From Paragorgia papillata (Eukaryota > Cnidaria > Anthozoa > Scleralcyonacea > Coralliidae), in NCBI GenBank assembly GCA_035771165.1, contig JAWNZC010000318.1, forward strand, positions 1 to 64,000: a stretch of DNA of 64,000 bases. The letters are read 5' to 3'. How positions within the stretch are numbered: the first letter of the stretch is position 1; the number at the start of each line of letters is the position of its first letter. Under the pieces are notes generated by a model. That model saw nothing but the letters and a program-made list of their open reading frames with translations, did not search any database and had not been told where the DNA came from. Below are positions 34,580-46,830 of this stretch, one piece after another. Both the position numbers and the translations under genes were made by a program.

Positions 34580-37500
34580 TATTTTGACGTTTCAACTTTT
34601 CATTTGTCGTTTCAACCTTTTCATTTGTCGTTTGAACTTTTTATTTTGACGTTTCAACTTTTCATTTGTCGTTTCAACTTTTTATTTTGTCGTTTCAACT
34701 TTTTATTTTGGCGTTTCAACTTTTTATTTTGTCGTTTCAACTTTTTATTTTACTTTTCAACTTTTTATTTTTGCGATTCAAGTTTTCACTTTGTCGTTTC
34801 AACTTTTTATTTTGTCGTTTCAACTTTTTATTTTACTTTTCAACTTTTTATTTTTGCGTTTCAAGTTTTCACTTTGTCGTTTCAACTTTTTATTTTGTCG
34901 TTTCAACTTTTTATTTTGACGTTTCAACTTTTCATTTTGTCGTTTCAACTTATCATTTTGTTGTTTCAACTTTTTATTTTGAAGTTTCAACTTTTTATTT
35001 TGTCGTTTCAACTTTTTATTTTGGCGTTTCATCTTTTTATTTTGTTGTTTCAACTTTTTATTTTGTCGTTTCAACTTTTTATTTTGTCGTTTCAACTTTT
35101 TATTTTGACGTTTCAACTTTTCATTTTGTCGTTTCACTTTTTATTTTGGCGTTTCAACTTTTTATTTTGTCGTTTCAACTTTTTATTTTGGCGTTTCATC
35201 TTTTTATTTTGTTGTTTCAACTTTCTATTTTGTCGTTTCAACTTTTTATTTTGTCGTTTCAACTTTTTATTTTGACGTTTCAACTTTTCATTTTGTCGTT
35301 TCAACTTTTTATTTTGGCGTTTCATCTTTTTATTTTGTTGTTTCAACTTTTTATTTTGTCGTTTCAACTTTTTATTTTGTCGTTTCAACTTTTTATTTTG
35401 ACGTTTCAACTTTTCATTTTGTCGTTTCAACTTTTTATTTTGGCGTTTCAACTTTTTATTTTGTCGTTTCAACTCTTCATTTTGTCGTTTCAACTTTTTA
35501 TTTTGGCGTTTCAACTTTTTATTTTGACGTTTCAACTTTTCATTTGTCGTTTCAACCTTTTCATTTGTCGTTTCAACTTTTTATTTTGACGTTTCAACTT
35601 TTCATTTGTCGTTTCAACTTTTTATTTTGTCGTTTCAACTTTTTATTCTGGCGTTTCAACTTTTTATTTTGACGTTTCAACTTTTCATTTTGTCGTTTCA
35701 ACTTTTTATTTTGTCGTTTCAACTTTTTATTTTGAAGTTTCAACATTTTATTTCGTCGTTTCAACATTTTATTTTGTTGTTTCAACTTTTCATTTTGAAG
35801 TTTCAACATTTTATTTCGTCGTTTCAACATTTTATTTTGTCGTTTCAACTTTTTATTTTGGCGTTTCATCTTTTTATTTTGTTGTTTCAACTTTTTATTT
35901 TGTCGTTTCAACTTTTTATTTTGTCGTTTCAACTTTTTATTTTGACGTTTCAACTTTTCATTTTGTCGTTTCAACTTTTTATTTTGGCGTTTCAACTTTT
36001 TATTTTGACGTTTCAACTTTTCATTTGTCGTTTCAACCTTTTCATTTGTCGTTTGAACTTTTTATTTTGACGTTTCAACTTTTCATTTGTCGTTTCAACT
36101 TTTTATTTTGTCGTTTCAACTTTTTATTTTGGCGTTTCAACTTTTTATTTTGTCGTTTCAACTTTTTATTTTACTTTTCAACTTTTTATTTTTGCGATTC
36201 AAGTTTTCACTTTGTCGTTTCAACTTTTTATTTTGTCGTTTCAACTTTTTATTTTACTTTTCAACTTTTTATTTTTGCGTTTCAAGTTTTCACTTTGTCG
36301 TTTCAACTTTTTATTTTGTCGTTTCAACTTTTTATTTTGTCGTTTCAACTTTTTATTTTGGCGTTTCATCTTTTTATTTTGTTGTTTCAACTTTTTATTT
36401 TGTCGTTTCAACTTTTTATTTTACTTTTCAACTTTTTATTTTTGCGTTTCAAGTTTTCACTTTGTCGTTTCAACTTTTTATTTTGTCGTTTCAACTTTTT
36501 ATTTTGTCGTTTCAACTTTTTATTTTGGCGTTTCATCTTTTTATTTTGTTGTTTCAACTTTTTATTTTGTCGTTTCAACTTTTTATTTTGTCGTTTCAAC
36601 TTTTTATTTTGACGTTTCAACTTTTCATTTTGTCGTTTCACTTTTTATTTTGGCGTTTCAACTTTTTATTTTGTCGTTTCAACTTTTTATTTTGGCGTTT
36701 CATCTTTTTATTTTGTTGTTTCAACTTTTTATTTTGTCGTTTCAACTTTTTATTTTGTCGTTTCAACTTTTTATTTTGACGTTTCAACTTTTCATTTTGT
36801 CGTTTCAACTTTTTATTTTGGCGTTTCATCTTTTTATTTTGTTGTTTCAACTTTTTATTTTGTCGTTTCAACTTTTTATTTTGTCGTTTCAACTTTTTAT
36901 TTTGACGTTTCAACTTTTCATTTTCTCGTTTCAACTTTTTATTTTGGCGTTTCAACTTTTTATTTTGTCGTTTCAACTCTTCATTTTGTCGTTTCAACTT
37001 TTTATTTTGGCGTTTCAACTTTTTATTTTGACGTTTCAACTTTTCATTTGTCGTTTCAACCTTTTCATTTGTCGTTTCAACTTTTTATTTTGACGTTTCA
37101 ACTTTTCATTTGTCGTTTCAACTTTTTATTTTGTCGTTTCAACTTTTTATTTTGGCGTTTCAACTTTTTATTTTGTCGTTTCAACTTTTTATTTTACTTT
37201 TCAACTTTTTATTTTTTGCGATTCAAGTTTTCACTTTGTCGTTTCAACTTTTTATTTTGTCGTTTTTATTTTGTCGTTTCAACTTTTTATTTTACTTTTC
37301 AACTTTTTATTTTTGCGTTTCAAGTTTTCACTTTGTCGTTTCAACTTTTTATTTTGTCGTTTCAACTTTTTATTTTGACGTTTCAACTTTTCATTTTGTC
37401 GTTTCAACTTATCATTTTGTTGTTTCAACTTTTTATTTTGAAGTTTCAACATTTTATTTCGTCGTTTCAACTTTTCATTTTGTCGTTTCAACTTTTTATT

Positions 37501-39500
37501 TTGGCGTTTCAACTTTTTATTTTGTCGTTTCAACTTTTTATTTTGACGTTTCAACTTTTCATTTTGTCGTTTCAACTTTTTATTTTGGCGTTTCAACTTT
37601 TTATTTTGTCGTTTCAACTTTTTATTTTGGCGTTTCATCTTTTTATTTTGTTGTTTCAACTTTTTATTTTGTCGTTTCAACTTTTTATTTTGTCGTTTCA
37701 ACTTTTTATTTTGACGTTTCAACTTTTCATTTTGTCGTTTCAACTTTTTATTTTGGCGTTTCAACTTTTTATTTTGGCGTTTCAACTCTTCATTTTGTCG
37801 TTTCAACTTTTTATTTTGGCGTTTCAACTTTTTATTTTGACGTTTCAACTTTTCATTTGTCGTTTCAACCTTTTCATTTGTCGTTTCAACTTTTTATTTT
37901 GACGTTTCAACTTTTCATTTGTCGTTTCAACTTTTTATTTTGTCGTTTCAACTTTTTATTTTGGCGTTTCAACTTTTTATTTTGACGTTTCAACTTTTCA
38001 TTTTGTCGTTTCAACTTATCATTTTGTTGTTTCAACTTTTTATTTTGAAGTTTCAACATTTTATTTCGTCGTTTCAACATTTTATTTTGTCGTTTCAACT
38101 TTTTATTTTGGCGTTTCATCTTTTTATTTTGTTGTTTCAACTTTTTATTTTGTCGTTTCAACTTTTTATTTTGTCGTTTCAACTTTTTATTTTGACGTTT
38201 CAACTTTTCATTTTGTCGTTTCAACTTTTTATTTTGGCGTTTCAACTTTTTATTTTGTCGGTTCAACTTTTTATTTTGGCGTTTCATCTTTTTATTTTGT
38301 TGTTTCAACTTTTTATTTTGTCGTTTCAACTTTTTATTTTGTCGTTTCAACTTTTTATTTTGACGTTTCAACTTTTCATTTTGTCGTTTGAACTTTTTAT
38401 TTTGGCGTTTCAACTTTTTATTTTGTCGTTTCAACTCTTCATTTTGTCGTTTCAACTTTTTATTTTGGCGTTTCAACTTTTTATTTTGACGTTTCAACTT
38501 TTCATTTGTCGTTTCAACCTTTTCATTTGTCGTTTGAACTTTTTATTTTGACGTTTCAACTTTTCATTTGTCGTTTCAACTTTTTATTTTGTCGTTTCAA
38601 CTTTTTATTTTGGCGTTTCAACTTTTTATTTTGTCGTTTCAACTTTTTATTTTACTTTTCAACTTTTTATTTTTGCGATTCAAGTTTTCACTTTGTCGTT
38701 TCAACTTTTTATTTTGTCGTTTCAACTTTTTATTTTACTTTTCAACTTTTTATTTTTGCGTTTCAAGTTTTCACTTTGTCGTTTCAACTTTTTATTTTGG
38801 CGTTTCAACTTTTTATTTTGGCGTTTCAACTCTTCATTTTGTCGTTTCAACTTTTTATTTTGGCGTTTCAACTTTTTATTTTGACGTTTCAACTTTTCAT
38901 TTGTCGTTTCAACCTTTTCATTTGTCGTTTCAACTTTTTATTTTGACGTTTCAACTTTTCATTTGTCGTTTCAACTTTTTATTTTGTCGTTTCAACTTTT
39001 TATTTTGGCGTTTCAACTTTTTATTTTGTCGTTTCAACTTTTTATTTTACTTTTCAACTTTTTATTTTTGCGATTCAAGTTTTCACTTTGTCGTTTCAAC
39101 TTTTTATTTTGTCGTTTCAACTTTTTATTTTACTTTTCAACTTTTTATTTTTGCGTTTCAAGTTTTCACTTTGTCGTTTCAACTTTTTATTTTGTCGTTT
39201 CAACTTTTTATTTTGACGTTTCAACTTTTCATTTTGTCGTTTCAACTTATCATTTTGTTGTTTCAACTTTTTATTTTGAAGTTTCAACTTTTTATTTTGT
39301 CGTTTCAACTTTTTATTTTGGCGTTTCATCTTTTTATTTTGTTGTTTCAACTTTTTATTTTGTCGTTTCAACTTTTTATTTTGTCGTTTCAACTTTTTAT
39401 TTTACTTTTCAACTTTTTATTTTTGCGTTTCAAGTTTTCACTTTGTCGTTTCAACTTTTTATTTTGTCGTTTCAACTTTTTATTTTGACGTTTCAACTTT
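34580..39500 (+). repeat. Higher-order repeats marked by a CCTTTTCATTTGTCG unit
   Basis: A pair of short units, CATTTGTCG followed by CAACCTTTTCATTTGTCG, recurs near 34614, 35554, 36035, 37057, 37866, 38515 and 38911. Spacings are 396-1,022 bp, so cassettes vary in length. About half are followed by the GTTTGAAC variant. Other cassette members are CATC units with GTTG linkers, CAACATTTTATTTCGTCG units and CAACTCTTCATTTTG units. A 402-bp run at 35134-35535 closely repeats at 36638-37039. The equivalent left part of block 1 has only one such mark, near 1196. No gene is present. Confidence 0.82.
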
Positions 39501-42500
39501 TCATTTTGTTGTTTCAACTTATCATTTTGTTGTTTCAACTTTTTATTTTGAAGTTTCAACATTTTATTTCGTCGTTTCAACATTTTATTTTGTCGTTTCA
39601 ACTTTTTATTTTGGCGTTTCATCTTTTTATTTTGTTGTTTCAACTTTTTATTTTGTCGTTTCAACTTTTTATTTTGTCGTTTCAACTTTTTATTTTGACG
39701 TTTCAACTTTTCATTTTGTCGTTTCAACTTTTTATTTTGGCGTTTCAACTTTTTATTTTGGCGTTTCAACTTTTTATTTTGTCGTTTCATCTTTTTATTT
39801 TGTTGTTTCAACTTTTTATTTTGTCGTTTCAACTTTTTATTTTGTCGTTTCAACTTTTTATTTTGACGTTTCAACTTTTCATTTTGTCGTTTCAACTTTT
39901 TATTTTGGCGTTTCAACTTTTTATTTTGTCGTTTCAACTTTTTATTTTGTCGTTTCAACTTTTCATTTTGTCGTTTCAACTTTTTATTTTGTCGTTTCAA
40001 CTTATCATTTTGTTGTTTCAACTTTTTATTTTGAAGTTTCAACTTTTTATTTTGTCGTTTCAACTTATCATTTTGTCGTTTCAACTTTTTATTTTGGCGT
40101 TTCAACTTTTTATTTTGACGTTTCAACTTTTTATTTTGTCGTTTCAACTTTTTCATTTTGGCGTTTCAACTTTTTATTTTGTCGTTTCAACTTTTTATTT
40201 TACTTTTCAACTTTTTATTTTGTCGTTTCAACTTTTTATTTTGACGTTTCAACTTTTCATTTTGTCGTTTCAACTTATCATTTTGTTGTTTCAACTTTTT
40301 ATTTTGAAGTTTCAACTTTTTATTTTGTCGTTTCAACTTATCATTTTGTCGTTTCAACTTTTTATTTTGGCGTTTCAACTTTTTATTTTGTCGTTTCAAC
40401 TTTTTATTTTGGCGTTTCAACTTATCATTTTGTCGTTTCAACTTTTTATTTTGTCGTTTCAACTTTTTATTTTGGCGTTTCAACTTTTTATTTTGCCGTT
40501 TCAACTTTTTATTTTGTCGTTTCAACTTATCATTTTGTCGTTTCAACTTTTTATTTTGTCGTTTCAACTTTTTATTTTGGCGTTTCAACTTTTTATTTTG
40601 TCGTTTCAACTTTTTATTTTGGCGTTTCAACTTTTTATTTTGTCGTTTCAACTTTTTATTTTGTCGTTTCAACTTATCATTTTGTCGTTTCAACTTTTTA
40701 TTTTGTCGTTTCAACTTTTTATTTTGGCGTTTCAACTTTTTATTTTGTCGTTTCAACTTTTTATTTTGTCGTTTCAACTTTTTATTTTGACGTTTCAAGT
40801 TTTCATTTTGTCGTTTCAACTTTTTATTTTGGCGTTTCAACTTTTTATTTTGTCGTTTCAACTTTTTATTTTGTCGTTTCAACTTATCATTTTGTCGTTT
40901 CAACTTTTTATTTTGTCGTTTCAACTTATCATTTTGTTGTTTCAACTTTTTATTTTGAAGTTTCAACTTTTTATTTTGTCGTTTCAACTTATCATTTTGT
41001 CGTTTCAACTTTTTATTTTGGCGTTTCAACTTTTTATTTTGACGTTTCAACTTTTTATTTTGTCGTTTCAACTTTTCATTTTGGCGTTTCAACTTTTTAT
41101 TTTGTCGTTTCAACTTTTTATTTTACTTTTCAACTTTTTATTGTTTCAACTTTTCATTTTGTCGTTTGACGTTTCAACTTTTCATTTTGTCGTTTCAACT
41201 TATCATTTTGTTGTTTCAACTTTTTATTTTGAAGTTTCAACTTTTTATTTTGTCGTTTCAACTTATCATTTTGTCGTTTCAACTTTTTATTTTGGCGTTT
41301 CAACTTTTTATTTTGTCGTTTCAACTTTTTATTTTGGCGTTTCAACTTTTTATTTTGTCGTTTCAACTTTTTATTTTGTCGTTTCAACTTTTTATTTTGG
41401 CGTTTCAACTTTTTATTTTGCCGTTTCAACTTTTTATTTTGTCGTTTCAACTTTTTATTTTGTCGTTTCAACTTTTTATTTTGTCGTTTCAACTTTTTAT
41501 TTTGGCGTTTCAACTTTTTATTTTGTCGTTTCAACTTTTTATTTTGGCGTTTCAACTTTTTATTTTGTCGTTTCAACTTTTTATTTTGTCGTTTCAACTT
41601 ATCATTTTGTCGTTTCAACTTTTTATTTTGTCGTTTCAACTTTTTATTTTGGCGTTTCAACTTTTTATTTTGGCGTTTCAACTTTTTATTTTGTCGTTTC
41701 AACTTTTTATTTTGTCGTTTCAACTTTTTATTTTGGCGTTTCAACTTTTTATTTTGTCGTTTCAACTTTTTATTTTGTCGTTTCAACTTTTTATTTTGGC
41801 GTTTCAACTTTTTATTTTGTCGTTTCAACTTTTTATTTTACTTTTCAACTTTTTATTTTTGCGTTTCAAGTTTTCACTTTGTCGTTTCAACTTTTTATTT
41901 TGTCGTTTCAACTTTTTATTTTGACGTTTCAACTTTTTATTTTGTCGTTTCAACTTTTTATTTTGTCGTTTCAACTTTTTATTTTGTCGTTTCAACTTTT
42001 TATTTTGTCGTTTCAACTTTTTATTTTGTCGTTTCAACTTTTTATTTTGTCGTTTCAACTTTTTATTTTGTCGTTTCAACTTTTTATTTTGTCGTTTCAA
42101 CTTTTATTTTGTCGTTTCAACTTTTTATTTTGGCGTTTCAACTTTTTATTTTGTCGTTTCAACTTTTTATTTTGTCGTTTCAACTTTTTATTTTGTCGTT
42201 TCAACTTTTTATTTTGTCGTTTCAACTTTTTATTTTGGCGTTTCAACTTTTTATTTTGTCGTTTCAACTTTTTATTTTACTTTTCAACTTTTTATTTTGC
42301 GTTTCAAGTTTTCACTTTGTCGTTTCAACTTTTTATTTTGTCGTTTCAACTTTTTATTTTGTCGTTTCAACTTTTTATTTTGTCGTTTCAACTTATCATT
42401 TTGTCGTTTCAACTTTTTATTTTGTCGTTTCAACTTTTTATTTTGGCGTTTCAACTTTTTATTTTGTCGTTTCAACTTTTTATTTTGGCGTTTCAACTTT

Positions 42501-43130
42501 TTATTTTGTCGTTTCATTTACTTTTCAACTTTTTATTTTGTCGTTTCAACTTTTCATTTTGTCGTTTCAACTTTTTATTTTGTCGTTTCAACTTTTTATT
42601 TTGGCGTTTCAACTTTTTATTTTGTCGTTTCAACTTTTTATTTTGACTTTTCAACTTTTTATTTTTGCGTTTCAACTTTTTATTTTGTCGTTTCAACTTT
42701 TTATTTTGTTTCAACTTTTTATTTTGACGTTTCAACTTTTTATTTTGACGTTTCAACTTTTTATTTTGTCGTTTCAACTTTTTATTTTGGCGTTTCAACT
42801 TTTTATTTTGTTGTTTCAACTTTTTATTTTGTCGTTTCAACTTTTTATTTTGTCGTTTCAACTTTTTCATTTTGTCGTTTCAACTTTTTATTTTGTCGTT
42901 TCAACTTATCATTTTGTTGTTTCAACTTTTTATTTTGAAGTTTCAACTTTTTATTTTGTCGTTTCAACTTTTTATTTTGTCGTTTCAACTTTTTATTTTG
43001 GCGTTTCAACTTTTTATTTTGACGTTTCAACTTTTTATTTTGTCGTTTCAACTTTTTATTTTGGCGTTTCAACTTTTTATTTTGTCGTTTCAACTTTTTA
43101 TTTTGTCGTTTCAACTTTTTATTTTGTCGT
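39500..43130 (+). repeat. Transition to more uniform satellite
   Basis: TTATC units with GTTG and GAAG linkers persist to about 42.95 kb, but the composite marker becomes rare (about 39.4, 41.85 and 42.3 kb). Runs of GTCG and GGCG monomers lengthen, with ten or more consecutive GTCG units at 41.93-42.1 kb. Two unusual joins are visible: CTTTTTATTGTTTCAAC near 41140 and GTCGTTTGACG near 41161. Both look like unequal-exchange scars. No gene is present. Confidence 0.8.
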
Positions 43131-46100
43131 TTCAACTTTTTTGTCGTTTCAACTTTTTATTTTGTCGTTTCAACTTTTTATTTTGTCGTTTCAACTTTTT
43201 ATTTTGTCGTTTCAACTTTTTATTTTGTCGTTTCAACTTTTTATTTTGTCGTTTCAACTTTTTATTTTGTCGTTTCAACTTTTTATTTTGTCGTTTCAAC
43301 TTTTTATTTTGTCGTTTCAACTTTTTATTTTTTTTCAACTTCAACTTTTTATTTTTGTCGTTTCAACTTCAACTTTTTATTTTGTCGTTTCAACTTTTTA
43401 TTTTGTCGTTTCAACTTTTTATTTTGTCGTTTCAACTTTTTATTTTGTCGTTTCAACTTTTTGTCGTTTCAACTTTTTATTTTGTCGTTTCAACTTTTTA
43501 TTTTGTCGTTTCAACTTTTTATTTTGGCGTTTCAACTTTTTATTTTGTCGTTTCAACTTTTTATTTTACGTTTCAACTTTTTATTTTGGCGTTTCAACTT
43601 TTTATTTTGTCGTTTCAACTTTTTATTTTGTCGTTTCAACTTTTTATTTTGTCGTTTCAACTTTTTATTTATTTTGTCGTTTCAACTTTTTATTTTATTT
43701 TGTCGTTTCAACTTTTTATTTTGTCGTTTCAACTTTTTATTTTGTCGTTTCAACTTTTTATTTTGTCGTTTCAACTTTTTATTTTGGCGTTTCAACTTTT
43801 CAACTTTTTATTTTGTCGTTTCAACTTTTTATTTTGTCGTTTCAACTTTTTATTTTGTCGTTTCAACTTTTTATTTTGGCGTTTCAACTTTTTATTTTGT
43901 CGTTTCAACTTTTTATTTTGTCGTTTCAACTTTTTATTTTGGCGTTTCAACTTTTTATTTTGTCGTTTCAACTTTTTATTTTGGCGTTTCATTTTGTCGT
44001 TTCAACTTTTTATTTTGTCGTTTCAACTTTTTATTTTGTCGTTTCAACTTTTTATTTTGTCGTTTCAACTTTTTATTTTGTCGTTTCAACTTTTTATTTT
44101 TTTCAACTTTGTCGTTTCAACTTTTTATTTTGTCGTTTCAACTTTTTATTTTGGCGTTTCAACTTTTTATTTTGTCGTTTCAACTTTTTATTTTGTCGTT
44201 TCAACTTTTTATTTTGTCGTTTCAACTTTTTATTTTGTCGTTTCAACTTTACTTTTTATTTTGCGTTTCAACTTTTTATTTTGGCGTTTCAACTTTTTAT
44301 TTTGTCGTTTCAACTTTTTATTTTTTTCAACTTTTCAACCTTTTTATTTGTTTCAACTTTTTATTTTGTCGTTTCAACTTTTTATTTTGTCGTTTCAACT
44401 TTTTATTTTGTCGTTTCAACTTTTTATTTTGTCGTTTCAAACTTTTTATTTTGTCGTTTCAACTTTTTATTTTGTCGTTTCAACTTTTTATTTTGGTTTT
44501 CAACTTTTTATTTTGGCGTTTCAACTTTTTATTTTGTCGTTTCAACTTTTTATTTTGTCGTTTCAACTTTTTATTTTGGCGTTTCAACTTTTTATTTTGT
44601 CGTTTCAACTTTTTATTTTGTCGTTTCAACTTTTTATTTTGTTTCAACTTTTTATTTTGTCGTTTCAACTTTTTATTTTGGCGTTTCAACTTTTTATTTT
44701 GTCGTTTCAACTTTTTATTTTGTCGTTTCAACTTTTTATTTGTTTTGTCGTTTCAACTTTTTATTTTGTCGTTTCAACTTTTTATTTTGGCGTTTCAACT
44801 TTTTATTTTGTCGTTTCAACTTTTTATTTTGTCGTTTCAACTTTTTATTTTGGCGTTTCAACTTTTTATTTTGTCGTTTCAACTTTTTTATTTTGTCGTT
44901 TCAACTTTTTATTTTGGCGTTTCAACTTTTTATTTTGTCGGTTTCAACTTTTTATTTTGGCGTTTCAACTTTTTATTTTGTCGTTTCAACTTTTTATTTT
45001 GTCGTTTCAACTTTTTCATTTTGGCGTTTCAACTTTTTATTTTGTCGTTTCAACTTTTTATTTTGACTTTTCAACTTTTTATTTTGTCGTTTCAACTTTT
45101 ATTTTTGTCGTTTCAACTTTTTATTTTGTCGTTTCAACTTTTTATTTTGTCGTTTCAACTTTTTATTTTGTCGTTTTTTTTTTTATTTTGTCGTTTCAAC
45201 TTTTTATTTTGTCGTTTCAACTTTTTATTTTGTCGTTTCAACTTTTTATTTTGTCGTTTCAACTTTTTATTTTGGCGTTTCAACTTTTTATTTTGTCTTT
45301 TGGCGTTTCAACTTTTTATTTTGTCGTTTCAACTTTTTATTTTGGCGTTTCAACTTTTTATTTTGTCGTTTCAACTTTTTATTTTGTCGTTTCAACTTTT
45401 TATTTTGGCGTTTCAACTTTTTATTTTGTCGTTTCAACTTTTTATTTTGTCGTTTCAACTTTTTATTTTGTCGTTTCAACTTTTTATTTTGTCGTTTCAA
45501 CTTTTTATTTTTGCGTTTCAACTTTTTATTTTGTCGTTTCAACTTTTTATTTTGTCGTTTCAACTTTTTATTTTGTCGTTTTATTTTGTCGTTTCAACTT
45601 TTTATTTTGTCGTTTCAACTTTTTATTTTGTCGTTTCAACTTTTTATTTTGTCGTTTCAACTTTCAACTTATCATTTTGTCGTTTCAACTTTTTATTTTG
45701 AAGTTTCAAACTTTTTATTTTGTCGTTTCAACTTTTTATTTTGTCGTTTCAACTTTTTATTTTGGCGTTTCAACTTTTTATTTTTTTGTCTTCAACTTTT
45801 ATTTTGTCGTTTCAACTTTTTATTTTGTCGTTTCAACTTTTTATTTTGGCGTTTCAACTTTTTATTTTGTCGTTTCAACTTTTTATTTTGTCGTTTCAAC
45901 TTTTTATTTGTCGTTTCAACTTTTTATTTTGTCGTTTCTTTCACTTTTTATTTTGTCGTTTCAACTTTTTATTTTGTCGTTTCAACTTTTTATTTTGGCG
46001 TTTCAACTTTTTATTTTGTCGTTTCAACTTTTTATTTTGTCGTTTCAACTTTTTATTTTGTCGTTTCAACTTTTTATTTTGTCGTTTCAACTTTTATTTT

Positions 46101-46830
46101 GTCGTTTCAACTTTTTATTTTGGCGTTTCAACTTTTTATTTTGTCGTTTCAACTTTTTATTTTGACGTTTCAACTTTTTATTTTGTCGTTTCAACTTTTT
46201 ATTTTGTCGTTTCAACTTTTTATTTTGTCGTTTCAACTTTTTATTTTGGCGTTTCAACTTTTTATTTTCAACTTTTTATTTTTGCGTTTCAACTTTTTTT
46301 CATTTTGTCGTTTCAACTTTTTATTTTTGGTTTCAACTTTTATTTTGACGTTTCAACTTTTTATTTTGTCGTTTCAACTTTTTATTTTTGGTCGTTTCAA
46401 CTTTTTATTTTTATTTTGTCGTTTCAACTTTTTATTTTTGTCGTTTCAACTTTTTATTTTGTCGTTTCAACTTTTTTTTGTCGTTTCAACTTTTTATTTT
46501 GTCGTTTCAACTTTTTATTTTGTCGTTTCAACTTTTTATTTTGGCGTTTCAACTTTTTATTTTGACGTTTCAACTTTTTATTTTGTCGTTTCAACTTTTT
46601 ATTTTGTCGTTTCAACTTTTTATTTTGTCGTTTCAACTTTTTATTTTGTCGTTTCAACTTTTTATTTTGTCGTTTCAACTTTTTATTTTGTCGTTTCAAC
46701 TTTTTATTTGTCGTTTCAACTTTTTATTTTGTCGTTTCAACTTTTTATTTTGTCGTTTCAACTTTTCATTTGGCGTTTCAACTTTTTATTTTGTCGTTTC
46801 AACTTTTTATTTTGGCGTTTTATTTTACTT
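43130..46830 (+). repeat. Indel-scrambled satellite block
   Basis: Monomer length is irregular here, unlike on either side. Examples are a missing TATTTT at 43137, TTTTTTTTCAACTTCAAC at 43330, CTTTTTGTCG at 43459, a TTATTTATTTTG insertion at 43667, CAACTTTTCAAC at 43797, a deletion at 43988, CAACTTTACTTTTTATTTTGCG at 44247, TTCAACCTTTTTATTTG at 44331, a run of eleven T at 45175, TTTTGTCTTTTGGCG at 45293, and joined cores at 45660, 46268 and 46310. Open frames are broken at each. Either sequence quality is poor here or this is a real hotspot of small rearrangements; the sequence alone cannot decide. Confidence 0.8.
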
